DNA from: Nemertoderma westbladi
Lineage: Eukaryota; Xenacoelomorpha; Nemertodermatida; Nemertodermatidae
Assembly (NCBI GenBank): GCA_032718475.1
Contig: JAUCBJ010004437.1
Location: 22,939 to 86,938 of the forward strand
Reading direction: 5' to 3'
Length of the DNA: 64,000 nt
The translations under genes and the position numbers were made by a program. How positions within the stretch are numbered: the stretch's first letter is position 1; each line of letters opens with the position of its first letter. Below the pieces are notes generated by a model, which worked only from the letters and a program-made list of their open reading frames with translations, made no database searches and was not told the DNA's origin. Positions 1 to 10,400 of this stretch are shown in pieces.

Positions 1-1379
1 AGCTTACACTCTTGAATGGTGAGATTGCTCCCGAACGGTCCGCGTCCGTTGGAAAATGTGTTTCGCTAAATAATTCTACCATTCGCGAACTTTCGCAAGA
101 TGAAAAAGCGGTAGCGTCCATCTTCATTATTTTCCTCTCTATTACCGAATGTAAATAATGGTATTCGATAATGGTAGCCAATTGATTTATCGCCTTACTA
201 AAAATACTAATTTTTCACTAAAATTATTAACAGGAAATCACTAAAATATTCAGTTTCCACTAAAATCTATTAATTAACATTAAATATATTAATTATAAAT
301 TATTGCTAAAATGTGGGAAAGGGCAGGTTACAGTGCCACGTTATTCTAATCTAAATAATAAAGGGATTTTATTACAACAGGCCGTAACAGATTTATTTTT
401 GATGATTCAAAAATATATTTTAGTGATAATTAAATTGAGTGGAGGAAATATATATTTGATAACGAAAAAATTTACTGAAAAACAGGAATTGTTTTAGTGA
501 CCAATAAAATTAATGGGTTTAATACAGGCTACAGTAGTATCAATACAAGTACAACAGTACATATAGAGACATGCAAGGCATAACTACCGACCTTAAGTTG
601 AAACTGAAAGCTTTTTGATAAACATGAGTTAAAGTACCGGCACTGCTACTAATAGGCTAGAACTAAGTTTAGTAACAGTTTATGAATACTGATATTTTTT
701 AAGGGCAAGTTGAAACTAAGTTAAGTCAATGCTCTTACTAAAATCAGTTGTTTTTAGTAACAGATAGCTCTTACTAAACATACATACCTAGTTGCAGCTC
801 TTACTAAAAGCTGTCACTAAGTAGCTGTAACTAATACTAACTCTATGAATACCGCCCCTTTGCACGGAACTACCTTATTAATTATCTAGTAAATGCCATT
901 ATAATGCAAATCAAACACCCTCTTATTTGTTACACTGATTCCGGGGTCTAACACAAATCCTCGACAGGCCACTCGTGGACCAACAGCAGGTTCCCTGAGC
1001 GAAACCGGAGGTCACGTGGGAAGGGAGGTAGGCATTTCTACTAGGGAAGCGCCTAAGGGATCGTATAAGGGTCTTTCGACTATCTAACACATACACCCGA
1101 CGAAAGATATCCCTCTAGGTTAGTTACCTTTACTGGAGGAGATCCCTTACACAGTTAAACTTTTAAATCCGTAGTTGTTCCTAGTAGTAGGTATTTTAAT
1201 ATTATGTGTTCTGGGATTTAATAAGTATTCGTTTGTTCTTTTACTGTAGTATTGAGAAATGGTAGTTGTAGTTCCTTAACTGGTGTACTGTACTTAGATT
1301 AAATATATATTTATAGTGAAATCTTAATACAAAGTATTCTCGTAGAGCTGTCAGTGTAGGTAGTTTTGCTTTCGTTCGT
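1..1379. other. Non-coding, A+T-rich sequence with dispersed repeat
   Basis: No gene is recognisable. Positions about 318-350 share the wording 'caggttacagtgccacgttatt' in part with the reverse strand of about 49000-49050 (intron 3 of the SR gene), so this is probably a dispersed repeat. Short phrases such as 'cttactaaa' and 'cactaaa' recur between 190 and 840. The 64-residue reading frame at 303..497 lies in the repeat and has no recognisable features. Confidence 0.5.
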
Positions 1380-1720
1380 AAATCGGTTGGTATTCTGCGG
1401 ACTGATCCAACCAATCTAACTGTCTACAGATTTATTGAATCACATCAGAAAATTATATAATCCCATTACAAGGTACCTTCCGAGGTGCTATTAATTTCGC
1501 ATAAACATGCTTCGCTATTGCAGTTAGATTACCATACTCCCAAACTTGGTTTAATCCATTTGGGTGTCCTATGAATTTGGACACCGTCACTTTAGGAGGC
1601 CCTTCCAGATATTCTAGGAGAAATCGAAGCTTTTCACCATTAGATACTGTAAAACTGAGTTTTGTATATTATCTTTATAATGTCTTTCCTCTATCCTCTT
1701 TCGTAAATGCAGTATGGAAA
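1380..1720 (-). pseudogene. Decayed BEL/Pao gag (DUF1759-like) fragment
   Basis: The reverse strand here parallels the Gag region of element A at about 26100-26400. Matching phrases are seen in the same order: the LDW-like segment near 1410, a 'caaacttgg' segment near 1541, 'ttggtttaatccatttgggtgtcctatgaa' against 'cttaatccgtctggatgtccaataaa', and 'agcttttcaccattagat' against 'agtttctctccattagat'. Stops and small indels break the frame. This is an older relative of A. It ends about 140 bp before the target duplication of A, so A may have landed in an older copy of its own kind. The match is clear by eye; the boundaries are approximate. Confidence 0.7.
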
Positions 1721-1860
1721 TATTCATTTAAAAATATAGCCTTTTCGATATCTGCTGTAGCAAACAAACCAAATTTCTAAAAGATTTTGGGGTTACTATG
1801 GGCATCACTTGCAATTTTACGTTCGTAGGCGTTCGAAAGCATATTTGTTTCTAGCTTGCT

Positions 1861-1865
1861 TGTAG
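1861..1865. repeat. Target-site duplication of element A, left copy
   Basis: The sequence tgtag lies immediately before the left LTR and is repeated exactly at 32168-32172 after the right LTR. Five base pairs is a usual length for BEL/Pao integration. Confidence 0.9.
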
Positions 1866-3017
1866 TGTTTGCGCTTTTAAGACCTTTGACAGTTTAACCT
1901 GCCAAATTAGGATGTCTTTTAGATGATATATAGTCTTTAGCCTATGACGAGTATTTGATACACTACATTAGCCGAAGCCAGTCTATGCGCAATCATTCAC
2001 CCGCTGGATATACCCGGGAGACTGAATTCGGAAGCTTAATGATTGATGGTGTAAGCCTACTGTATTATTCGACTGATCGTAATATATAATCTCTGACAAA
2101 TATTATTCACTTTCGGGAAATATTAACAGTTCCTTTAGGACGTGGCGCTCTAAATATGTAAACAGAGTTATGACTTAAACTAGACACAACGAAAAGGCTA
2201 TAGATTCACGTATATGGCGCATTCTTTAGGAGATGCTTTGTTATCAGTTACACTCATACACAATGCTGCACAATACTGCACACTAATCTGCCGACCTTCA
2301 CTAAATTTGGTCACGTATAAAGAGAGCAACATACAATTTATGTGAATTTATGGCATATGAAATAGCATTAGATTCACTTCAAACCACTTAACATAGGTCG
2401 CAATCGTTTATCTGTAACCGGTCTCTCTAACCTTTAGTATATCAAGAAGATTGGGATGTCGGACTATTGATCAGTATTCCAAATATAATCTTCCATCAAC
2501 AAATATAATGAATAACCGACAGTAAAAGCAGTAATATTAGTAATTTATGGATAGTGAGTGAGTAAGTGAGTAGATAACAGATATATGTTCTATAATTAAG
2601 CCTACTAATGTAAGACTAAAGACTGAAACACGGAGGTGCCAAAAGCCGGTGTTCTTAGGCTCTGGGCAAAAACATAACACTGAACTACTGAGTTTCTGTA
2701 TCCACCTCCAACACAGAAACAAAAAACGCTCTGATTGGTCAACCGAACAACGAGAGAACAAAGAAACAAAGAAATGTCGACGTGGCAATATCAGCTGTTA
2801 GCCGTCGTCATGGTAGCGACACTGTTTTCAAGAGTATCTAGCTTATCGCGTCACGAGATTGCGGATTATGTCCTCTAAAGTACAAATACAGAAGAAATGA
2901 CTTTTATGTCCTCTAAAACACCAGTGCAGTAAGGACACGGCCCTTTTATGCCTGGTAAACCAACCACAGAGTACTTTACGGGGAAAATAACCGGCTAATT
3001 ACGCAAAAGCTTTTACA
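1866..3017 (-). repeat. 3' LTR of element A
   Basis: This is a direct repeat of 31021..32167. Differences seen include the segment near 1960 (gatacactac against agccattagt), an extra 'gaattta' near 2343, and single substitutions near 2232, 2586, 2613, 2717, 2750 and 2807. The 83-residue reading frame at 2537..2788 occurs in both LTRs but has no domain and is not called as a gene. Confidence 0.92.
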
Positions 3018-3488
3018 CCGCTCCCAGAAAATGGGATTTAAGTCTATAAAATATAACAAATCACAGTTTCTAAAATATAAAGATACTCTAAACAGTTAGT
3101 CTTTCTTACGCAGACGGCGTTTACGCAGTTTTTTGAGGCTAGCAAGAGTCCTTTTCTCTTTGGGGGGAGCCACTTTACTAGGAGGGCTATAAATCCTGGG
3201 TGAAGGGTGCAATATGATTGCATCAGAAGGTGTAGGATTATGGTCGGGGTATCCGCCGTTTCGATATGCTTCTCCTCGAGCTGATTTTCCTCCGCTCGTA
3301 GCTGGATACGTTCATCCAAAAACTCTCGCAGAGAATGGGGTTGTCTAAGTTCGATATCTTCTTAGAGATTCTGGATTTCACAATCGAACTGAGATAAAGA
3401 CAATTCGTTTATCGCTTGGACTTGCTGTTACAACTTACGTTTATCTGAACAAACGCAGGTTTCCTTTCTGATCTTTGTAGAATAGCGT
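3018..3488 (-). pseudogene. Frameshifted 3' part of the extra ORF of element A
   Basis: Downstream of the stop of the 376-residue ORF, other minus-strand frames keep matching the second copy of this gene at 52897..53433. The shared stretch includes SLREFLDERIQ / SLQEFLGDRFR and NQLEEKHIE / NQLDEKHIE. A frame change near 3510 and in-frame stops near 3430 and 3362 separate it from the ORF start. A third frame near 3115-3210 ends in a strongly basic, Lys/Arg-rich tail. Either this copy has decayed at its 3' end or the assembly has small errors. The polypurine tract and 3' LTR follow directly. Confidence 0.6.
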
Positions 3489-4619
3489 TTAACTCGTTTG
3501 GTACAACGTTCTCCGCCACTCTGGTGACAGGTTATATCGTGTCAAGCCGGGACGATGGTAAGGGTTAAACGGCGATATTAAATGTCCGCGTCCCAATCCG
3601 GCTAGGTAGAATGGGCTAATATCTAGGAAGCCCACAACTAGGGTGCCACCGACTAATTGTTCAGGTAACACTAGATCTTTGAGCAGTGAGTACAGCTCGG
3701 GAGGATCCGTCATACTAATAGGATCAAGAGTCTGAAGTCTCACTAGGGAATGAGGAGTTCTGATCGAGTATTCCGAAACTCTGATCATTGGTTTATTTAA
3801 GGATCGTCTGAGTCGAACGAGCGTAGGTGATACATCGAACAAGTTTCGCTCGAAACTCCCGTAAGTATAGCGAGTAAAACCGTGTTTAAAGCAACGTCTC
3901 CGCGGATGTTTATGTCTTTCCGTTTGTTGGTTGGGTCTTGGGCATTCATTGCAATAATACCCAAAAACGTACGTCTTGTAGGGGAAACGCGAGTGATCTT
4001 TCTCCAGCTTACAATATTCCTCCATCCGTTCGAAGCTATTCGGTACAACAGGTAGCGGTCGATCGGCGGTAAGATACATCATAGGGGAATAGAGCCGTTT
4101 GAGTTCTACCATGCGGTCATGATGTATACCTTGAGGATATCGAGTTTCTAGATTTTGTTGACTGGCAATATTGAGATATGTTTCTATCAGGAATTCCAGA
4201 TAATCGTTGAAGTCGCTGCGTTTATCCGGCTCCTCAACGTCTTCTCTTTCGAGTCTGTTTCGAATAGAATTCTCGTGTTCCATTCTCGGTTTATCGTTCC
4301 GCCTCCGCTGGGTAGGATATTTCAATCGTACCATTTCCCTTTTGGTGTCGACATTGTCCGTATTGTGTAAATCGATAGGATGGCCAGTAGTTAAGAAGTC
4401 CACATACGTACCATTACGATGCGTATAGCGAGCGGTGAATTTCTTATAGTCCAACTCACGCGTGAGCTGCTCTTGGGACATTGGCGGTTCGATATAACGA
4501 CCATCGTCCTCCACAGCAGTTGGACCAGCGTCGCCGTGTATCAAGCTATCAACAAACGCTTGTAAAGGTAGAGTATATCGCTCCCTGATACCAAGATCAT
4601 CTTCTATCAACTCAATCAT
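3489..4619 (-). CDS. Extra downstream ORF of element A, unknown function (376 aa)
   Basis: This open frame lies between integrase and the 3' LTR of A, where some retroelements carry an envelope gene. It has no signal peptide and no membrane segment, so an envelope is unlikely. The protein is basic and rich in Arg, Pro and Tyr. Around residues 215-240 there is a possible zinc-binding cluster: CNEC, then a run of His/Arg, then RRRCFKH. A TATA-like stretch (ataaatttatata on the minus strand) ends about 10 nt upstream of the ATG, which suggests its own promoter, but this is inference. A diverged, broken second copy lies at 52.9-54.3 kb, where homologous sequence continues into further coding not present here. 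I do not recognise the family. The open 376 codons beside a frameshifted 3' part suggest recent or partial decay. Confidence 0.7.
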   Translation of the reverse strand: MIELIEDDLGIRERYTLPLQAFVDSLIHGDAGPTAVEDDGRYIEPPMSQEQLTRELDYKKFTARYTHRNGTYVDFLTTGHPIDLHNTDNVDTKREMVRLKYPTQRRRNDKPRMEHENSIRNRLEREDVEEPDKRSDFNDYLEFLIETYLNIASQQNLETRYPQGIHHDRMVELKRLYSPMMYLTADRPLPVVPNSFERMEEYCKLEKDHSRFPYKTYVFGYYCNECPRPNQQTERHKHPRRRCFKHGFTRYTYGSFERNLFDVSPTLVRLRRSLNKPMIRVSEYSIRTPHSLVRLQTLDPISMTDPPELYSLLKDLVLPEQLVGGTLVVGFLDISPFYLAGLGRGHLISPFNPYHRPGLTRYNLSPEWRRTLYQTS

Positions 4620-6274
4620 ATCTGCTATATAAATTTATCCATATTATAATGAGTTTACATTTAGGCGAGCGGGCGTCGCTGCCTACCCCTCTCTGCCCCC
4701 GGACAGTGCGAGATCCTCAGCGCTGATGTACTTTCGCCGATGTGCCTATCGCCAACGTCGTAGCTGCACAACGACTACAACAACCAGCACGAGCCACTCC
4801 ACCGTCCGTCCCAAAGGCTTAGATATACTTCAGGTTCTTACTGGAGAGTTAGGGTTACTTTCACAATTGCGACTCGCTACTGTAAACACACCTTAGTAGT
4901 AACATTCACCTACAAACGCACAAATTCCACGTAACTGTCACAAATTGTACACATTCTATCACACATTCGGGTCATTTGTCCGTTAGTCAAGTGCCTTCCA
5001 GAATGTCACGTTGTTATTATGTATCTTTAGATACTAGCGGTGTGCTATTTATTCCGTATGCTATTCAATGGGCAAGCCTGTTATTGTTCTTTTAACTCAC
5101 TTCTAATTCTAGCGTGGTTGTTGCCATGGTGACATTATGGAAAGCTAGCAGTAGAATTAGGGTAATTCTCATGCATACAGATCTGGGATGCTATTTAATA
5201 GTAATTCTTTAATGGTCAATATCCCCTTTATACATGATTCTATGAATTTTATCGGCTATTGACTATACATTGGAGATTCTCGCACACAAATACACTTAAT
5301 AGAGTGAATCTCCGCTCCCATGATCTATTAATTAATGGAATTTTGGGAATGTTATAAATTGTATAAAATGACAATTTATTAAATTCATCGAAATATCTGA
5401 ATTTAAATTTATTCCCGTAAATTTTATTATTTAATGTTAAATAGACACAATTTTATTCCAGAACGTGTCTGGGGACTGGGATCCTTGATTCTAGGAATTT
5501 TGTCCTTTTAAGAGTATCGGTAAGTGCTACGATATCTTAATCGACTAGAATTTTAAAGGATCTGATATTTGACAGATTTTTGTAAATATTAATAATTAAT
5601 ATTTAGGATGGGCACCAGTTTATTCCAGAACTTGTCTGGGGACGTTAACCATTGATTCTAGAAATTTGTCTTTCAAGTATATCGGTGGGTGCCGCGATAT
5701 CTTAATCGACTAGAATTACATATGGTCAAAGGGTTTAACAGATTTATTTTGCGTTATACGCTACTGTTAAAAGGACATCACGCTACTATATGTATTATTT
5801 AATATACGGTATGAGAGCAATATCGCACGAAGCAATGTCAGTGTGAAGAGGCAAGTCGTTTCCAAGGTCTACCCAGAGCTTGGTTTAGCCGAGACACGAG
5901 GATCTGAACTTTGCATTCCTAATACTCTGCCTACCAATAATACTTGAATATTGTAGTGGCTTTATTGTACTTTAATAAGTACGAAGATTTCATCTTACTG
6001 TAGTCACGTATTGATAATGTAATACGGGCAGTAAGGAAAGAGAAAAATTAATTATTTCTCGCCATCACACTAAATATATAATATAAGTAATTACGTACGT
6101 AATAAACACTAATATATTGCACTAATCTACTAAATGATCACTAAAATAACATGTTACTAAATAAAATTAAATAAAACGATTAAAATAAAATTACATAATA
6201 ATACATACATAAATATAAAAATAAAACAAATACAAATATAAAGTAATATGGTCACACACCCACTCCAGCCGTTG
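4620..6274. other. Non-coding interval of element A between extra ORF and integrase
   Basis: No coding frame is convincing. The segment at about 5455-5585 is repeated at about 5620-5745. Both begin with 'attccagaac.tgtctgggga', and both contain 'tgcgatatcttaatcgactagaatt' or a near match, so this is a tandem duplication with a period of about 165 bp. The stretch 6000-6245 is very A+T-rich with 'ataaaat' runs. Confidence 0.6.
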
Positions 6275-7276
6275 TTAAGTTGGGGAGTCCCTAAATGTTT
6301 GTTGGATTAGGGAGGTGGTCGTGGGAAGAGTATCTTGTCTCCCATAGTTTCCGGAGAGTTCTCTGTCTCTTTCCAGTAAACATAAACGTCCCACTGGGCG
6401 ATTGAGCTGCTGCGTCTCGAAGACAATTCCCGGTTTCTTGAAGTTACGTCGCATGACGACGAGTTCTACCGATCGCACCAAACCGTCATCCGAGATGTGC
6501 GTCTCGATTATACGACCTGTCTGCCACCGCTTACGTGGAAGATCCACATCCACAATAAGCACCATGTCTCCAGCGCTGACGTTTTCTTGCTGCGCAAACC
6601 ACTTAGTTCGAAGTTGTAGCGTGGGCAGATAATGTTTTTCGAAATGGTCAGCGAAACGACGGGATAACAACTGCATGAGTTGCCAAGTTTGTCGGCAGTA
6701 CTCGTCTCCGTCTGTGATTTCCGATTGTGGGAGCATGGCTACAGGTTTCTTCAGTAGGAAGTGCGCGGGTGTTAGCGCCTCCAGGGAATCGGGACTCGAT
6801 GAGACTGGCATAAGCGGTCTCTCGTTGAGATAGGCGGCGATTTCTTCCATTAACGTCCGCAAAAGTTCGTCGGTGAGATAAGCGCGGCAAGGCACTATAA
6901 AATGAAATGCTGTCTTCACACTTCTTATTAATCTCTCCCAACTTCCTCCCCACCAAGGGGCGTCGGCGGCGTTGAAGGTCCAACTAGACGCTGTTACTCG
7001 TAGTTGGTCGTCCACCTGTCTTTGGTTCCAATCTTTGACGTAAGCTGTGATTTCATTGTTGGCACCAATGAAGTTTGTTCCCTTATCAGATCTCATCGTG
7101 TTACTAGTGCCAAAGCGAGCGATCTGTCGTCGTAAGCTTAATAGAAAGCTGTTGGTAGATAAATCGTTCACCATATCGAGATGGATGGCTCTACAAGTCA
7201 TACAAACAAAGATTACACACCATCTCTTGACTATAGTCCTAGCACGATATACTTCAATAGGGCCAAATAAATCCAC
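6275..7276 (-). CDS. Integrase catalytic and C-terminal part of element A Pol
   Basis: This frame is in phase with the Pol ORF upstream (7454..11548); a single TGA and about 180 nt of open sequence separate them. It starts at the BEL-type MDLFGP segment and contains the catalytic core with D in MRSDKGTNFIG, then the APWWGGSWERLIRSVK segment with the conserved E. It continues through NERPL and PAHFLL to a C-terminal DUF5641-like region (residues about 200-300: RTKWFAQQENVSAGDMVLIVD, then RKRWQTGRI). This enzyme inserts the cDNA into the genome. The called start is only the first Met after the stop; the zinc-binding H2C2 half lies upstream, between 7454 and about 7400. Confidence 0.9.
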   Translation of the reverse strand: MDLFGPIEVYRARTIVKRWCVIFVCMTCRAIHLDMVNDLSTNSFLLSLRRQIARFGTSNTMRSDKGTNFIGANNEITAYVKDWNQRQVDDQLRVTASSWTFNAADAPWWGGSWERLIRSVKTAFHFIVPCRAYLTDELLRTLMEEIAAYLNERPLMPVSSSPDSLEALTPAHFLLKKPVAMLPQSEITDGDEYCRQTWQLMQLLSRRFADHFEKHYLPTLQLRTKWFAQQENVSAGDMVLIVDVDLPRKRWQTGRIIETHISDDGLVRSVELVVMRRNFKKPGIVFETQQLNRPVGRLCLLERDRELSGNYGRQDTLPTTTSLIQQTFRDSPT

Positions 7277-7453
7277 ACCGGTATTAGTAAAGGGTGGTTC
7301 ATAAAAGCTTACTCGTTCCCTAGGTAATTCTGCCTCTCGCTGTGTTAAAGGCCTACTGAATGCTTTCCTACAGGGTATACAGTTCCTAAGAACTTGGTTC
7401 AGAGCTCTACGGGGTTTATAAAAATAATAGCGAGTTCGAATTTTGCTAAGAAC

Positions 7454-7456
7454 TCA
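7454..7456 (-). other. In-frame TGA inside Pol of element A
   Basis: Frames 11548..7454 and 7276..6275 are in the same phase, and the sequence between them is open and encodes the integrase zinc-binding region (RNCIPCRKAF near 7365). The only interruption is one TGA at a place where related proteins often have Trp (after GRE). A nonsense mutation is simplest; read-through is possible but unsupported. Confidence 0.75.
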
Positions 7457-10400
7457 TTCTCTACCAGCATGATAAAGTTTGCTGTGAACATCTACAATCA
7501 TCTTGACTTGTATTTCAAGATTTCTAATGAGTATGGGGAACTTAGTATCAAAGGATAATGGGGCATTCGTTAACCTTCCTCCAACACATATCAACCCATC
7601 TATCATTGTGCTAGAGAAACGATCCCTTAAGCGCATCTGTGGATTTCTCAACAACAGGAAATACTTATCGGAATCTTCATAGCATTGTAAGAGTCTCAGC
7701 ATCTGTTTGTTGGTTTCTTCATGCTCCTGATAACTGATCTTCTCCTTCAGAAACTTGTCGGGTATCTTATATTGGGGAAGATCTTTAATAACATGGACCT
7801 GCACTGATGTTATGGGAGCGGTATCACCTTTGGCCTTCATCCCGGAGTAGTGATGGTGAAAACATCTCTTTAAATATGTAACGGCTTTACAGAGCCGATT
7901 CCAGGAACTGTAGTGATGTATCGCTCTCTGCAGAAGAGGTGAGAGTCCTTGCGAGACGTCTGGTATGCCAGATTTCCAATCTTTATCACGGATTTCCACA
8001 ATGGGTTTATTTGTGGCTGTGGGTTTCTGATCCAAAGCGTCGTCTCCGGAAGTATGTAGTACAGACAGATCTACTGTGGGTTTGAATAACTTCGATTTAC
8101 TCGCCTGAGTTTTAGGTTTGACTTTCTCCGCTCCCTTGGCCTGTCTAATTTCTGCTGTAGTAAGATGAGGAGGCCATTCTTCTTCTTCTTGGTAGAGGAA
8201 GTCGGGTCCACCTAACCAGTCTGGAGTATCTACCAGTTCTTGTGGAGTTGCTCCCCTGGAAGCGAGGTCTGCTGGATTAATCGTTCCGGGGCAATGTCTC
8301 CATTGATCCATCGTCGTGCGACTGAGTATAATAGCTACTCTGTTGGTAACGAAGACGCTGAACTGACAGACTTCATTGGTTATATACTCCAACACGAGTA
8401 AAGCGTCGGTCCAATAGACAGTTTTCTCCAGGGGATAGTCGATCTGTTCTGTTACATTCCGGCCGATGGCTGTAGCGTATAGAGCCGCTTTTAACTCCGC
8501 TCGAGGAACTTTCAACTTGTTGTTTATCAATGCCTTAGAGGTAACCAAGGCGACTTTGATTCCGTCCGGAGTTTCCACCCTTAGGTAGGCTACTATACCT
8601 ATTCCCATATCGCTGGCGTCTCCAAACACATGGAGTTGATATGAATACGTAGGGAGAACATGACCAAAATATGAACGGGAAATTATAAAGTTTTCGATGG
8701 CTGGTAGAGAATCTTCCCATTTCATCCACTTCTTTAATAATTCTCCCTTAAGTGGATCGTCCCATGAGTGGTTTTCAAGCCACATTTGTTGTACTAAACT
8801 CCGAGCAATCAATATAACTGGGCTAATAAATCCCAATGGATCGAAATAAGTGCTCAGGATACTTAAACAAATCCGTTTAGTCCGAACTGGATTATCTCGC
8901 TGTTTTAATTGGAAAAACAGGATATCTCTTTCTGTGTCCCATTTCAAACCAAGGGTCTTAGTTTCTGGGAGATCATCCTTTATTAGATCTAGGTCTTTTG
9001 TTCCCCGATCTTCAACCGGGATCAACTCCAGAAACTCACGGGAGTTGCTAGTGAATTTAGTTAATCGAAATCCTCCTTTCTTTAAGCATTCTACCGTTCC
9101 TTTAGCGACCTCAATGGCTTCTTCTACTGATGGAAGGGACTTCAGATTATCGTCCATGTAGATGTCTCGTTTGATATTGTCGATCACTTCTTTAGAGAAG
9201 GCGTCTCGGTTGTCATCCGCAGTGGTGCGCACCACGGAACAGGTGTTTGAAGGGCTCGAGATTATCCCAAAAGCTTGGATGGTCATCCAGTACTCCACAG
9301 GTTTCTTATTGAGGTCTCCTTCAGGCCACCACAAAAATCGTAGGCTATCTCGATCCCTATCCAGCGCTTTGACTTGTAAGAACATGCCTTCTATATCTGA
9401 GGCGAAAGCAATGGAATATTGTCTTAATCTTAATAGTATTCCCAACAAGGATTGGAGTAAGTTGGGTCCGGGTAACAATTCAGAATTAAGAGATTGGCCC
9501 ATATAAAGTGTGGAACCGTCAAACACCACTCGTACTTCATGGGGTTTACCGGGTTTGGGAACGTAATGGTGAGTTAAATAATACGTTCTCTCAGTTATAG
9601 GGGTTTCTGCCGGTACTAGCTCCGCATATCCCTTGCTAATAAACTTCTTCAACTGCGTTTGATACATTTCTTTAGCTGAAGAATTTGCCGTAAGGCGTCG
9701 ATGTAGTTGAGCAATTCTTTTCTCCGCCAAAGGTCTGTTGTTAATGAACTTTGGTTCTCGCTTTCGGAAAGGAAGACCGATCTCATATCTACCTTGATCT
9801 TTAAGAAAACGAGTAGTTGTCGCTTGGATCTGCTTGGCTCTTTCTTCCTCCACCGATAGGGCCTTATCGTAGGAGTTGGGCTCTACGACTTCTTGAGTAA
9901 AGAATCTCACGGCGTGTTCATCTCGAGTCTTGGCATTATAACGTTCAATGACGTCATTAAGCTCGTCGTTATAGTCGTCTCGCTCGGATGGGAGAAGGAG
10001 TTGACATAAGTTCACTTGATTTTGCCAAGTCTCGCTTTCCTTAAGGAGATCGATGGCATTCTCCTCATCAAAAAGTTGATGTATATCGTCGTTGTCTGAG
10101 GAGTATGGAGTTCCCTCAGTTGGATCGTCGAACTCACTGTTCTCAACTTCCCATTCTCGCACTTGATATACTTGATCTTTCGGTAATCTTTCTATGAGAG
10201 TTCTACGGGAAGGGCCAGTAAAGTACCAACCTACTCTAGTTCTTACCGCATAGGTTTGTAGTGGCTGCGGTTGAGCAGGCCGTTTCTCCAATGTCTCGAG
10301 CGCCTCATGCGCGTTTTGGCCGATGAGTATTTGCACTCCAGGATAATCAGTCTGGAATCGAGGTATCTTAAGATATTGAATGCTCTCATCCTCGTCCCAA

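Noticed and set aside
2537-2788. 83-residue frame present in both LTRs of element A
   Set aside because: It is repeated only because the LTR is repeated, has no domain, and the two copies differ by replacement changes.
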